Translations under genes and position numbers: made by a program
Notes under the pieces: generated by a model
What the model saw: only the letters and a program-made list of their open reading frames with translations
Databases searched by the model: none
What the model was told of the DNA's origin: nothing
In this document: positions 43,516 to 52,470 of the stretch, one piece after another
How the letters are laid out: each line of letters starts with the position of its first letter
How positions within the stretch are numbered: position 1 is the first letter of the stretch
Assembly: GCA_963748295.1 (NCBI GenBank)
Contig: CAVVIH010000004.1
Span: 248,001-312,000, forward strand
Source of the DNA: CAVVIH01 sp963748295
Lineage (GTDB): Bacteria > Acidobacteriota > Vicinamibacteria > Vicinamibacterales > 2-12-FULL-66-21
Length of the DNA stretch: 64,000 nt
Reading direction: 5' to 3'

Positions 43516-44433
43516 ATGGATAACCTCTGCCACACGCTCGTCGGCGCCGCGATCGGCGAAGCCGGCCTGAAACGGCGTGTGCGGCACGGCAACGCTGTGC
43601 TGATGGTGGCCTCGAATCTTCCCGATCTCGATGTGCTCGCGTTCGCGACGGGTGTGCCGGCGGTGGCGATTCGCCGCGGCTGGACGCATGGCGTTCTGTC
43701 GTGGGCGGTGCTTCCAGTTCTGCTCGCCGGACTCGTCATGGCGATCGAACGCATCCGATCGCCTCGCCACGGCTCTGCGACGCCCCCGCATTCGAGCTTT
43801 CGCGCGCTCCTGCTGCTCTCGTGGATCGGCGTCGTCGTCCACGTGCTGATGGACTGGTTGAACAACTACGGCGTGCGGTTGCTGATGCCGTTCTCGGCGC
43901 GGTGGTTCTACGGCGACGCGGTGTTCATCGTCGACATCTGGCTGTGGCTGATTCTCGGCCTCGGCGTGTCGGCGGCACGCCGTTACGCGCGGCCGGCCGC
44001 AGCGACGCTCGCGCTCGGCATCTCGCTGGCCTACGTCGCGGGCATGATCTGGTCCGCGGCGGCTGCGCGCCAGCACGTGCTCGACGCATGGATCGCGCAG
44101 CAGGGTTCGCCGCCGAACGCGCTGATGGTCGGACCGGTGCCGGTCACGCCGTTTCATCGCGCCGTCATCGTCGACACCGGGGACGCGTATCGCACCGGCG
44201 ACTTCCGGTGGCTGCCTGCACGCACCACGTTCGCGCCGGCCGTCACCCCGCGCCTCGACGCGCATCCCGCCGTCGTCCGCGCGCGCGAACATCCCGACAT
44301 CCGCGCCGTGCTCTCGTGGGCGCGCTTCCCGTATTACGAGCTCGAACCGGCCACCGAGGGCGTGCGCGTCACGGTGCGCGATATGCGGTTCGGCGCGCGT
44401 GTGGGGCAGGTATCGGTGGTCGTCCCAAACTGA
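43516..44433 (+). CDS. DUF457/YdjM-type membrane metal-dependent hydrolase
   Basis: A 305-residue membrane protein. MDNLCHTLVGAAIGEAGL, LMVASNLPDLDVLAFATG and GWTHGVLSWAVLPVLLAGLV are the family's His/Asp motifs at the ends of helices. IGVVVHVLMDWLNNYGVRLL and ARWFYGDAVFIVDIWLWLIL form the second conserved part. The C-terminal 100 residues are a soluble beta domain. The Asp/His set suggests a metal site; phospholipid phosphatase-like or regulatory roles have been proposed for relatives but the reaction is not established. ATG at 43516. Confidence 0.8.
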   Translation: MDNLCHTLVGAAIGEAGLKRRVRHGNAVLMVASNLPDLDVLAFATGVPAVAIRRGWTHGVLSWAVLPVLLAGLVMAIERIRSPRHGSATPPHSSFRALLLLSWIGVVVHVLMDWLNNYGVRLLMPFSARWFYGDAVFIVDIWLWLILGLGVSAARRYARPAAATLALGISLAYVAGMIWSAAAARQHVLDAWIAQQGSPPNALMVGPVPVTPFHRAVIVDTGDAYRTGDFRWLPARTTFAPAVTPRLDAHPAVVRAREHPDIRAVLSWARFPYYELEPATEGVRVTVRDMRFGARVGQVSVVVPN

Positions 44434-44456
44434 TCCCAGGGGATCGCTTGAACACT

Positions 44457-44495
44457 GTTGACGCGCGCGGTCCTTCCAGTAGATTATCTTCTGGA
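44457..44495 (+). promoter_or_regulatory. Possible promoter and PadR operator
   Basis: A TTGACG-like -35 (about 44457) lies 16 bp before TAGATT (about 44479). The dyad TCCAG-N11-CTGGA (44475-44495) overlaps the -10, the same arm spacing as the operator-like dyad of the 22481 padR gene. The dyad is short, so this is tentative. Confidence 0.35.
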
Positions 44496-44514
44496 GAGAG
44501 GCTGAACCGGACGA

Positions 44515-44865
44515 ATGCCCAAACGTGGAAACCCGCCGATGCAGGGCGAGATGCTGCAGGGAACCCTGGACCTCCTGATCCTCCGAACACTGGCGGTTGG
44601 TCCCGCGCACGGCCACACCATCGCCTATTCGATCGAGCGGCAGTCGGACGAAGTGCTGCAGGTCGAGCACGGATCGCTCTATCCCGCGCTGCACCGGCTC
44701 GAGGACCGGGGCTGGATCGCCTCGTTCTGGGGCACGTCGGAGAACAATCGCCGCGCGCGGTACTACCGGCTCACGCCGCAGGGACGCCAGCAGCTCACCG
44801 CGCAGACCAATCGCTGGGATCAGATTGTCCGTGCCGTGAACCGGGTGCTCAGGCCAGCCGAGTGA
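44515..44865 (+). CDS. PadR family transcriptional regulator
   Basis: A 116-residue PadR winged-helix repressor. EMLQGTLDLLILRTLAVGPA, VEHGSLYPALHRLEDRGWIA and RARYYRLTPQGRQQLTAQTN are the N-terminal helix, the recognition helix/wing and the wing end. It is the closest relative of the 22481 regulator in this window. ATG at 44515 (MPKRGN) fits; an internal ATG eight codons on is possible. It lies 6 bp before the permease start, giving a two-gene operon. Confidence 0.9.
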   Translation: MPKRGNPPMQGEMLQGTLDLLILRTLAVGPAHGHTIAYSIERQSDEVLQVEHGSLYPALHRLEDRGWIASFWGTSENNRRARYYRLTPQGRQQLTAQTNRWDQIVRAVNRVLRPAE

Positions 44866-44871
44866 GGGGTT

Positions 44872-47554
44872 ATGAGTTGGATGCGATTTCTCCGGCGGCG
44901 CCGATGGGATGAGGAACGGGCGCGCGAGCTGGCCTCCTACCTCGAAGAGGAAATCGCCGAGAACATCGGCCGCGGCCTGACGCCGGAGGATGCGCGCATC
45001 GCGGCGCACCGCAAGCTTGGCAACGCCACGCTGATTCGCGAGGAAATCTACGAGATGAACACCATCGGCTTTCTCGAAACGGTCTGGCAGGACTTCCGCT
45101 ACGGCGCGCGTGTGCTGCGCCGCAACCCGACGTTCGCCGTCGTCGCGATTCTGACGCTGGCGCTTGGCACGGGCGCCAACGCCGCCATCTTCCAGCTCGT
45201 CGATGCGGTGCGGCTGCGTACGCTCCCGGTCAGGAACCCGCAGGAGCTCGTCGAGATTCGCATCGACTCGCGCGATCAGGGACGCACCGGCCAATTCACG
45301 GGCCGGCGGCCGATGCTCACCAACGGGATCTTTCAGCAGATTCGCGATCAGCAGCAGGCGTTCTCCTCGATCATGGCCTGGTCGACGAACGTGTTCGATC
45401 TCGCCGGCGGCGGCGAGGCGAAACCCGCCGAAGGGTTGTGGGTCAGCGGCACGTTCTTCGAGACCCTCGGCGTGCAGCCGGCGATTGGACGGCTGATCGG
45501 ACCGGCCGACGACGTGCGCGGGTGCAGTGCGCCGGGAGCGGTGATCAGTCACGGGTTCTGGCAGCGGAATTACGGCGGCAATCCGTCGGTGGTCGGTCAG
45601 ACCATTCTTCTGGACGGGCTGCGATTCGACATCATCGGCGTCACCCGCGACCGGTTCTTTGGCGTCGACGTCGGCCGTTCGTTCGACGTCGCGCTGCCGT
45701 TGTGCTCGGAACCGATGTTCCGCGGCGCGCGGTCCGCGCTCGACAAGCCGGATTCCTGGTTCCTCGCGTCGATCGGCCGGCTGAAACCCGGCTGGACCAT
45801 CGACCAGGCGCGAACGCAGCTGCAGGCCATCTCACCCGGTATTTTCAAGGACACGCTGCCGGCGCGATACGTTCCTGATGACGCCAAGGCGTATCTGAAC
45901 TTCCTGCTCGATCCGACGGAAGCCGGCACCGGGGTGTCCTCGCTGCGCCGTCAGTACGCGACGCCATTGTGGATCCTCCTGGGAGTGACGGGCCTGGTGC
46001 TCCTGATCACGTGCGCCAACCTGGCGAATCTGATGCTGGCGCGTGCGACGGCGCGCGGCCGCGAGATCGGCGTGCGCCTGGCGATCGGCGCGTCACGCCG
46101 CCGCATCGTCCGGCAGATGCTGTCCGAGAGCCTCCTCCTGGCGCTGGCCGGCGCGGCCGCCGGGCTGCTCGTCGCAGGATGGCTCAGCGGGTTCCTGGTG
46201 AAGTTTCTCTCGACCGACAGCACGCCGCTGTTCCTCGACCTGAATTTCGACTGGCGGATCTTCGCGTTCACAGCCGCGGTTGCCAGCGCGGCGTGCCTGC
46301 TGTTCGGCCTTGCGCCGGCGCTGCGGGCGACGGGCGGCTCGACGGCGAGCGTGCTCGGAACCAGAACGTCCACCGACGGCCGCGAACGTTTTACGCTGCG
46401 TCGCGTCCTGGTCGTCGTGCAGGTCGCGCTCTCGCTCGTGCTGCTGGTCGGCGCCCTGCTCTTCACCTCGAGCCTCCGCAACCTGCTGACCCTCGATCCG
46501 GGATTCCGTCAGGACGGCGTGCTGGTCGTGAATCTCGATCTGCGCCGCGCCAACATCGCCGCCGAGGCGCGGCGGCCGCTGTTCAACTCGATCGTGGATC
46601 GGATTGCCGCCGTGCCAGGCGTGAAGCGGGCTGCTGAAGCGTTCATCGCGCCGGTCAGTGGAAACGGCTGGAACAACCGGATCGTGCTCGACGGCAAAGT
46701 GCAGGAAGGGATGGTCAACTTCAACGCCATCGGTCCCGGGTACTTCGAGGCGATGGGCACCCGATTCGTTGCCGGCCGCGACTTCAACACGCACGATGGG
46801 CAGGGCAGCGCCCACGTCGCGATCGTCAACGAACTGTTCGCGAAGAAGTTTCTCGGGGGAGGCGATCCGCTCGGCCGCACGTTCCAGATCGAGGCCTTGA
46901 CCGCCGGGCCGCGCTATCAAGTCATCGGCGTCGTCGGCGACACGAAGTACACCGACCTGCGCGAGGACATGCCGCCGATTGCTTACCTGGCCGTGCTCCA
47001 GGAGACCGAGACCGTTCCATTCCTGCAGGTGGTCGTGAACTCCGCGATCGGGCCGGCAGGGGTTACGTCCGGCATCACGCAAGTAGTCCGCGACATCAAT
47101 CCGGCGATCACAGTGCAGTACAGCCCGATGGAGCGCCTGGTCCGCGAATTCACTCGTCAGCGAGCGTCTGATGGCCGCGCTCTCGGGTTTCTTCGGCGGC
47201 CTCGCCGTGCTCATCGCCACGATCGGACTCTACGGCGTGATGTCCTACGTGGTCGCGCGCCGCCGCATCGAGATCGGCATCCGGATGGCGCTCGGCGCCG
47301 ATCGCGGCGCGGTGATCAGGATGGTCGTGGCTGACGCCGGCCGGCTGCTCGCGATCGGTCTCGTGGCCGGTCTCGTGCTGGCGGTCCTCGGCGGCAAGAG
47401 CGCGAGCACACTGTTGTACGGCCTCAAACCCTGGGATCCGGCGACGCTCGCCCTGTCCGCCGCCGGGCTCGGCGCCGTCGCCCTCCTTGCCAGCTGGCTC
47501 CCGGCGTTCCGCGCGTCACGGGTCTCTCCGACGGCCGCGTTGCGGCAGGAGTGA
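44872..47554 (+). CDS. ADOP-type ABC transporter permease (frameshifted near the 3' end)
   Basis: About 890 residues. Prefix domain (residues 1-80, RARELASYLEEEIAENIGRG) then TM1 (FAVVAILTLALGTGANAAIF). MacB-like core motifs are GTFFETLGVQPAIGRLIGPA and YGGNPSVVGQTILL. The first FtsX block is ITCANLANLMLARATARGRE with GVRLAIGASRRRIVRQMLSE. The second core leads to a break near 47155. The C-terminal FtsX block (FFGGLAVLIATIGLYGVMSY, RIEIGIRMALGADRGAVIRM, ending SRVSPTAALRQE) continues in another frame. Both halves are conserved, so an indel is likely. Co-transcribed with its padR; no ATPase nearby. Confidence 0.88.
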
Positions 47555-47738
47555 AGTCCGACCAATTGCTAGATTGTTAGATTGCTAATCAGGGGCAACA
47601 AGCTTCTTTCGGGCTTCCGGACGGTTGGGGCTATTGCTTCAAGCCGTCCGAATCGCCGATGCAGCCGGTTGCTTCTCATTAACAATCAGCAATTAACCAT
47701 TACCGGGTGCACCTGCCGTATCATGGTCCTGTCACCCC
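47555..47738. repeat. Spacer with TAGATTGT words after the permease stop
   Basis: Begins with GCTAGATTGTTAGATTGCTA (about 47570) right after the permease stop and ends with AACAATCAGCAATTAACC (about 47682), a second AT-rich word cluster in inverted sense. Locally AT-rich compared with the genome average. No gene is seen. Confidence 0.5.
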
Positions 47739-48290
47739 ATGACCGACCCTTGGCCGTGGTACGTCTCAGGCCCGCTGATTGGCCTGATTGTTCCGCTGCT
47801 GCTGCTCGTTGGCGGCAGGCAGTTCGGCGTGTCGGCCAATCTGCGGCACCTCTACGCCGCGTGCGGGCTCTCCCGCAATCCGTTCTTCAACTACGACTGG
47901 AAGCGTGAGGGCGCGTGGAATCTGGTCTTCGCGCTCGGGCTCGTGCTCGGCGGGTTCGTAGCCGTGCGTTTCCTGTCGGCAGGATCGATCACCCCCACCC
48001 TGGGCGAGGCTACGCTCGCGGACCTGGCGCGTCTGGGCATCACCGAGATCAGCGGGTTCGTTCCACCGCAGCTCGTCAGCTGGCCGGCGCTCGCCACTTG
48101 GCCGGGGTTCGTGACGATGGTCGTGGGCGGATTTCTGGTGGGCTTTGGCGCGAGATGGGCGGGCGGCTGCACGTCGGGCCACGCGATCTCCGGCCTGGCG
48201 AACTTTCAATGGCCGTCGCTGCTGGCGGTCGTCGGCTTCTTCGCCGGCGGGCTGCTGATGACGCACGTCCTCCTGCCGCTGCTGTTCTGA
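47739..48290 (+). CDS. YeeE/YedE family sulfur-compound transporter, N-half
   Basis: A 183-residue membrane protein with five helices. GLIVPLLLLVGGRQFGVSAN, GAWNLVFALGLVLGGFVAVR and FLVGFGARWAGGCTSGHAISGLAN (shown in parts; GGCTSGHAISG) are the YeeE/YedE (DUF395, TsuA-like) signature, with the conserved Cys in GGCTSGH. Relatives import thiosulfate or move sulfur species. The second half is the next gene, 1 bp apart. It heads the operon with the MBL-rhodanese protein, thrC and thrB. ATG at 47739. Confidence 0.88.
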   Translation: MTDPWPWYVSGPLIGLIVPLLLLVGGRQFGVSANLRHLYAACGLSRNPFFNYDWKREGAWNLVFALGLVLGGFVAVRFLSAGSITPTLGEATLADLARLGITEISGFVPPQLVSWPALATWPGFVTMVVGGFLVGFGARWAGGCTSGHAISGLANFQWPSLLAVVGFFAGGLLMTHVLLPLLF

Positions 48291-48291
48291 C

Positions 48292-48807
48292 ATGGCTGCA
48301 ACCGGGGACGCGTTTGCGCGATCGGAGGCGTTGACGGCCGACGTCGAGGCGGCGGCTGCCGTGGACGACGTGCGTGTGCCGGCGGTCGCCGAATGGTTTG
48401 CGTATCTCGGCATCGGCATCGTGCTCGGCATCCTCTTCGTCAAGTCGCAGGTGCTGTCCTGGTATCGCATCCAGGAGATGTTCCGGTTCCAGAGCTTTCA
48501 CATGTATGGTGTGATTGCGACGGCGATCGCGACCGCAGCGATTGCGGTCCTGGCGATCAGGGCGGCGGACGCGCGCACGCTCAAAGGCGACAGGATCACG
48601 ATTCCCCCGAAAGATTGCAGCCGTTATGCAACCCGGTACTGGCTGGGCGGCTCCGTCTTCGGTCTCGGCTGGGCGCTGCTTGGGGCCTGTCCCGGGCCGA
48701 TTTTCACGTTGATTGGCACCGGCAGCACGGTGCTGATCGTCCCGCTGGCCGCCGCTGTCGGCGGCACCGCGGCGTATGGTTACGCGCGTAATCATCTGCC
48801 GCACTGA
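48292..48807 (+). CDS. YeeE/YedE family sulfur-compound transporter, C-half
   Basis: A 171-residue membrane protein. Residues 1-35 are an Ala-rich soluble extension. EWFAYLGIGIVLGILFVKSQ and MFRFQSFHMYGVIATAIATA open the membrane part. FGLGWALLGACPGPIFTLIG has the conserved Cys-Pro-Gly of the YeeE/PmpB half-transporters. It pairs with the preceding half to form one YeeE/YedE-like channel. ATG at 48292 directly follows the first half's stop. The MBL-rhodanese gene begins 14 bp later. Confidence 0.88.
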   Translation: MAATGDAFARSEALTADVEAAAAVDDVRVPAVAEWFAYLGIGIVLGILFVKSQVLSWYRIQEMFRFQSFHMYGVIATAIATAAIAVLAIRAADARTLKGDRITIPPKDCSRYATRYWLGGSVFGLGWALLGACPGPIFTLIGTGSTVLIVPLAAAVGGTAAYGYARNHLPH

Positions 48808-48821
48808 TTCAGGAGAAGGTG

Positions 48822-50267
48822 ATGTTGATTCGGCAGATCATGGACGAGAAGCTGGCGCAATACGCCTTTCTCGTCGGCTGTCAGAAGACAGGCGAGGCGA
48901 TCGTCGTCGATCCGGAGCGCGATGTGGATCGCTATCTCGATGTTGCGGCGCGGGAGGGGCTCCGCATCGTTGCCGCTGCCGAAACGCACATCCATGCCGA
49001 TTTCCTGTCGGGCGTGCGCGAACTGTCGGCGCGGGTTCCAGGACTGCGCGTCTATCTGTCGGACGAAGGCGACGCGGCGTGGAAGTACGAATGGCCGAAA
49101 GCGGACCGCACGAACGTGACCTGGCTCACCGACGGCGCCACGTTCCGCGTTGGCAACATCGAGTTCCGCACGTTCCATACGCCGGGACACACGCCCGAGC
49201 ACGTCGCGTTCGCGGTGATCGATCGGGGCGGCGGCGCCACCGAGCCGATGGGCATGCTCACGGGAGATTTCGTCTTCGTCGGCGATCTCGGCCGGCCGGA
49301 TTTACTGGAGTCAGCGGCCGGAGTCATCGGCGCGCGCGAGCCGGCGGCGCGCGAGCTCTACGCGTCGACCCGGCGCTTTCTCGAGCTGCCGGACTTTCTG
49401 CAGGTCTGGCCCGCGCACGGCGCGGGCAGCGCGTGCGGCAAGGCGCTCGGGGCGGTCCCGGTGTCGACCGTCGGCTACGAACGGCGCGTCTCGCCGGCGA
49501 TCGCCGCGAGCGATCGCGGAGAGCAGCCGTTCGTCGATTACATTCTCGCCGGCCAGCCCGAGCCGCCGCTGTATTTCGCGACGATGAAGCGGCTGAACAA
49601 GAGTGGAGCGCCGATCCTCGGCACGCTGCCGGCGCCTGCGAAACTGACCGCCGCCGACATGGCATTGCTGGCGAACGACGCGAGCGTACAGATCGTCGAC
49701 ACGAGGGCGGATCGCCAGGCGTTCTTCAAGGGACACGTGCCGCGCTCGTTCTTCGCGCCGGTGACCAAGGCGTTCCCGACCGTCATCGGATCGTTTCTCG
49801 ACCCGGAAAAGCGGATCGTCCTGCTGATCGACGAGGCGCAGGTGGACGAGGCCGTGCGCGCGCTGATCCGGATCGGCTACGACAAGGTGGCCGGGTGGGC
49901 CCCGGTCGCCACGATCGACGAGCTCCGCGCGCAGGGCGTGGCCCTGAACCGCATCGAGTCGATCGATTTCGACGAGTTCGAGCGCCGCCGGAGCGAACGG
50001 CCCCTGAACGTGCTCGACGTTCGCGGCGCATCCGAGTACGCGGAGCGCCACGTGCCGAACGCGCTGAACATCGCGCACACCCGCCTGCGCGCGCGCCTCC
50101 CCGAGGTCGGACGCGGTGCGCCGGTCTACGTCCACTGCCAGAGCGGCGCCCGCGCCGCCGCGTCCGCCGCACTGCTGGCGCACGAGGGGATCGACGTCGT
50201 CGACGTCGACGGAAGCTTTGCCAGCTGGCAGGCGCGGGCGAAGGTGCCCAGCCAGGCAGGTTCATGA
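48822..50267 (+). CDS. MBL-fold persulfide dioxygenase-like protein fused to two rhodanese domains
   Basis: A 481-residue cytoplasmic protein; ATG at 48822 with GGAGAAGG upstream. Residues 1-250 are a metallo-beta-lactamase domain with ETHIHADFLSG, HTPGHTPEHVAF and GDLGRPDLL metal motifs, as in ETHE1-type persulfide dioxygenases. The first rhodanese domain (VQIVDTRADRQAFFKGHVPR) lacks the catalytic Cys. The second (NVLDVRGASEYAERHVPNAL) keeps it in YVHCQSGARAAAS. With the upstream YeeE/YedE pair it suggests uptake and oxidation or transfer of reduced sulfur. Its stop overlaps the thrC start (ATGA). Confidence 0.9.
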   Translation: MLIRQIMDEKLAQYAFLVGCQKTGEAIVVDPERDVDRYLDVAAREGLRIVAAAETHIHADFLSGVRELSARVPGLRVYLSDEGDAAWKYEWPKADRTNVTWLTDGATFRVGNIEFRTFHTPGHTPEHVAFAVIDRGGGATEPMGMLTGDFVFVGDLGRPDLLESAAGVIGAREPAARELYASTRRFLELPDFLQVWPAHGAGSACGKALGAVPVSTVGYERRVSPAIAASDRGEQPFVDYILAGQPEPPLYFATMKRLNKSGAPILGTLPAPAKLTAADMALLANDASVQIVDTRADRQAFFKGHVPRSFFAPVTKAFPTVIGSFLDPEKRIVLLIDEAQVDEAVRALIRIGYDKVAGWAPVATIDELRAQGVALNRIESIDFDEFERRRSERPLNVLDVRGASEYAERHVPNALNIAHTRLRARLPEVGRGAPVYVHCQSGARAAASAALLAHEGIDVVDVDGSFASWQARAKVPSQAGS

Positions 50268-51580
50268 TCGAAGGGCGCGCGGTGCTGCGATGCGTCGCCG
50301 GCTGTCCCGAATCGCACGCGTTCGACGCCATCGTCTATCGCTGTCCGCGGTGCGGCGATCTCCTGGAAGTCGCGCACGATCTCGCCGCCTTGCGCTCGCG
50401 CAGCGCCGCCGAATGGCGGCGGCTCTTCGACGACCGCTATCAGCGGGTGGCGTGGCCCGCCGGCTCGGGTGTGTGGGCCAAGAAAGAGTGGGTGGCGCCC
50501 TCGATCCGGGACGAGAACATCGTGTCGATGAACGAGGGCGGCACCAGCCTGCTTCACGCCGGCCGCTTCGGCCGCGAGATCGGCGTCGACCATCTCTGGA
50601 TCAAGCAGTGCGGGAATTCGCACACCGGGTCGTTCAAGGACCTCGGCATGACGGTGCTCGTCTCGACCGTCCGTCAGATGATCGCCGACGGCGGCAGCGT
50701 GCGCGCGGTCGGCTGCGCGTCGACCGGTGATACGTCAGCGTCGCTGGCCTCGTACGCGGCCGCCGCGGGCATTCCGGCGATTGTCGTGCTGCCGCGCGGG
50801 AAGATCAGCGCGGCGCAGCTCGTCCAGCCATTGGCCAACGGCGCAACCGTCCTGGCCCTCGACACCGACTTCGACGGTTGCATGGCGATCATCCAGCGGC
50901 TGGCAAACGAAGAGGGCGTCTACCTCGCCAACTCGATGAACAGCCTCAGGCTCGAAGGCCAGAAAACGGTTGGCATCGAAATCACGCAGCAATTCGAGTG
51001 GAGAATGCCGGATGTGATCGTGTTGCCGGGCGGCAATCTGGGCAACGTCAGCGCGCTCGCGGCAGGCTTCGACATGATGCAGGCGCTCGGGTTCCGCGGC
51101 GACCGCCCGAGGATCGTCGTCGCACAGGCCGAGGCTGCGAACCCGTTGTATCAGGCGTACCGCAACGGGTGGAAGTTCGAGCCGATGGTGGCGAAGCCCA
51201 CCGCGGCATCAGCGATCCGGATTGGCAACCCTGTATCCGTGGGAAAGGCCATCACAGCCTTGCAGCGTTACGACGGCATCGTCGAACAGGCGAGCGAACA
51301 GGAACTGGCGGACGCCGTCGTACGCGCGGATCGTACCGGCACGTTCAACTGCCCGCACACGGGCGTCGCGCTTGCGGCGGCGATCAAGCTGGCCGGTCGC
51401 GGCGAGATTCCGCGTGACGCGGTCGTCGTCGTGCTGTCGACCGCCAACGCGCTGAAGTTCTCCGAGTTCAAGATCGGCTGCCATGCGGAAGGCTCGCCTC
51501 ACAGGAATGCGCCGATCGAGCTGGCCAACGACTACGACGAGGTGCGCAGGACGCTCGACCGCGTTCTGCCCGTCCATTGA
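50264..51580 (+). CDS. thrC: Threonine synthase
   Basis: A 438-residue PLP enzyme converting O-phosphohomoserine to threonine. A zinc-ribbon-like N-terminus has Cys10/14 and CPRCG at 27-31. The PLP Lys125 is in NSHTGSFKDLGM; CASTGDTSASLASYAAAAGI and GGNLGNVSALAAG are the phosphate and cofactor motifs. FNCPHTGVALAAAIKLAGRG and ANALKFSEFKIG close the fold. ATG at 50264 overlaps the MBL-rhodanese stop, and the thrB start overlaps its own stop. A thrC-thrB pair so placed links the aspartate pathway to a sulfur operon. Confidence 0.93.
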   Translation: MIEGRAVLRCVAGCPESHAFDAIVYRCPRCGDLLEVAHDLAALRSRSAAEWRRLFDDRYQRVAWPAGSGVWAKKEWVAPSIRDENIVSMNEGGTSLLHAGRFGREIGVDHLWIKQCGNSHTGSFKDLGMTVLVSTVRQMIADGGSVRAVGCASTGDTSASLASYAAAAGIPAIVVLPRGKISAAQLVQPLANGATVLALDTDFDGCMAIIQRLANEEGVYLANSMNSLRLEGQKTVGIEITQQFEWRMPDVIVLPGGNLGNVSALAAGFDMMQALGFRGDRPRIVVAQAEAANPLYQAYRNGWKFEPMVAKPTAASAIRIGNPVSVGKAITALQRYDGIVEQASEQELADAVVRADRTGTFNCPHTGVALAAAIKLAGRGEIPRDAVVVVLSTANALKFSEFKIGCHAEGSPHRNAPIELANDYDEVRRTLDRVLPVH

Positions 51581-52470
51581 CGCAGCGACTGACCGGCACT
51601 GAAATCGCCGTTCCCGCCTCGATCGGCAATCTCGGCCCGGGATTCGATACGCTCGGTCTCGCCGTGTCGCTCTACCTTCGCGTGCGAGTGGCGCGCGTCG
51701 TTCCCGACGGCAGGGGACGCCTCGTCTGCCGGTTCGCCGATGGCGTGCCGGCCTCGCCCAACCTGATCGCGCGCGCATTCCGCGTTTCGCCGTCGAAGCG
51801 GGTCCGCGACTCGATCGAAGTCGAAGTGCGCAGCGACATCCCGCAGCGCGCGGGCCTCGGGAGCAGCGCCGCGGCAACGGTCGCCGGATTGCGGCTGCGG
51901 GATGCGCTCGATGGTAGGCGGTCCCTCGACGCACTTGCCGCTGTCGCGTGTCGTCTCGAAGGCCACCCGGACAACGCGGCTGCGGCGCTGTTCGGCGGCC
52001 TGACCAGCAGTTGCGTGCTGCCCGATGGCGAGGTCCGGGTGGTTCGGTGGACGTGGCCACCCTCGTGGCGGATCCTGGTCGTCACACCCGAGGTGCAGCT
52101 CTCGACGAGGGCAGCGCGAAGTGTTTTGCCGAAGCGCGTGCCGATGGCTGATGCGGTGTTCAACCTTCAACGCATCGCCCACCTGCTCGGCGCCGTCACC
52201 CGGAAGGATCCGGGTGCGCTTGGTCTCGCGCTGGAGGATCGCTGCCATCAGCGATATCGCCAGCCGCTCGTTCCGGTGCTGCGCGACGCCCTCAGGCTGC
52301 AGCACCGCGACCTGCTCGGCGTTTGCCTGAGTGGCGCGGGGCCGTCAATCGTCGCGTTCACCAACTCGAATGTGGCGGCAGTCGAACGCGCCGTGAACCG
52401 GCTCTATCGAAAAGCCGGCGTGCCTTGCGCTATTCGAAGACTGAAAGTGCACGCGGCGGGCCGGGTGTAG
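51577..52470 (+). CDS. thrB: Homoserine kinase
   Basis: A 297-residue GHMP kinase. VPASIGNLGPGFDTLGLAVS is the N-terminal motif 1. RAGLGSSAAATVAGLRLRDA is the P-loop-like GLGSSAA motif 2, and VCLSGAGPSIVAF motif 3. LEGHPDNAAAALFGGL is typical of homoserine kinases. It makes O-phosphohomoserine, the substrate of the upstream threonine synthase. The start is TTG at 51577, overlapping the thrC stop (TTGA). The 3' end overlaps the convergent galactokinase-like gene by 41 bp. Confidence 0.92.
   Translation: MTQRLTGTEIAVPASIGNLGPGFDTLGLAVSLYLRVRVARVVPDGRGRLVCRFADGVPASPNLIARAFRVSPSKRVRDSIEVEVRSDIPQRAGLGSSAAATVAGLRLRDALDGRRSLDALAAVACRLEGHPDNAAAALFGGLTSSCVLPDGEVRVVRWTWPPSWRILVVTPEVQLSTRAARSVLPKRVPMADAVFNLQRIAHLLGAVTRKDPGALGLALEDRCHQRYRQPLVPVLRDALRLQHRDLLGVCLSGAGPSIVAFTNSNVAAVERAVNRLYRKAGVPCAIRRLKVHAAGRV

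Noticed and set aside
47739..52470. Genomic island or prophage around the sulfur/threonine operon
   Set aside because: No integrase, transposase, tRNA target or clear composition shift; the genes look like ordinary chromosomal metabolism.
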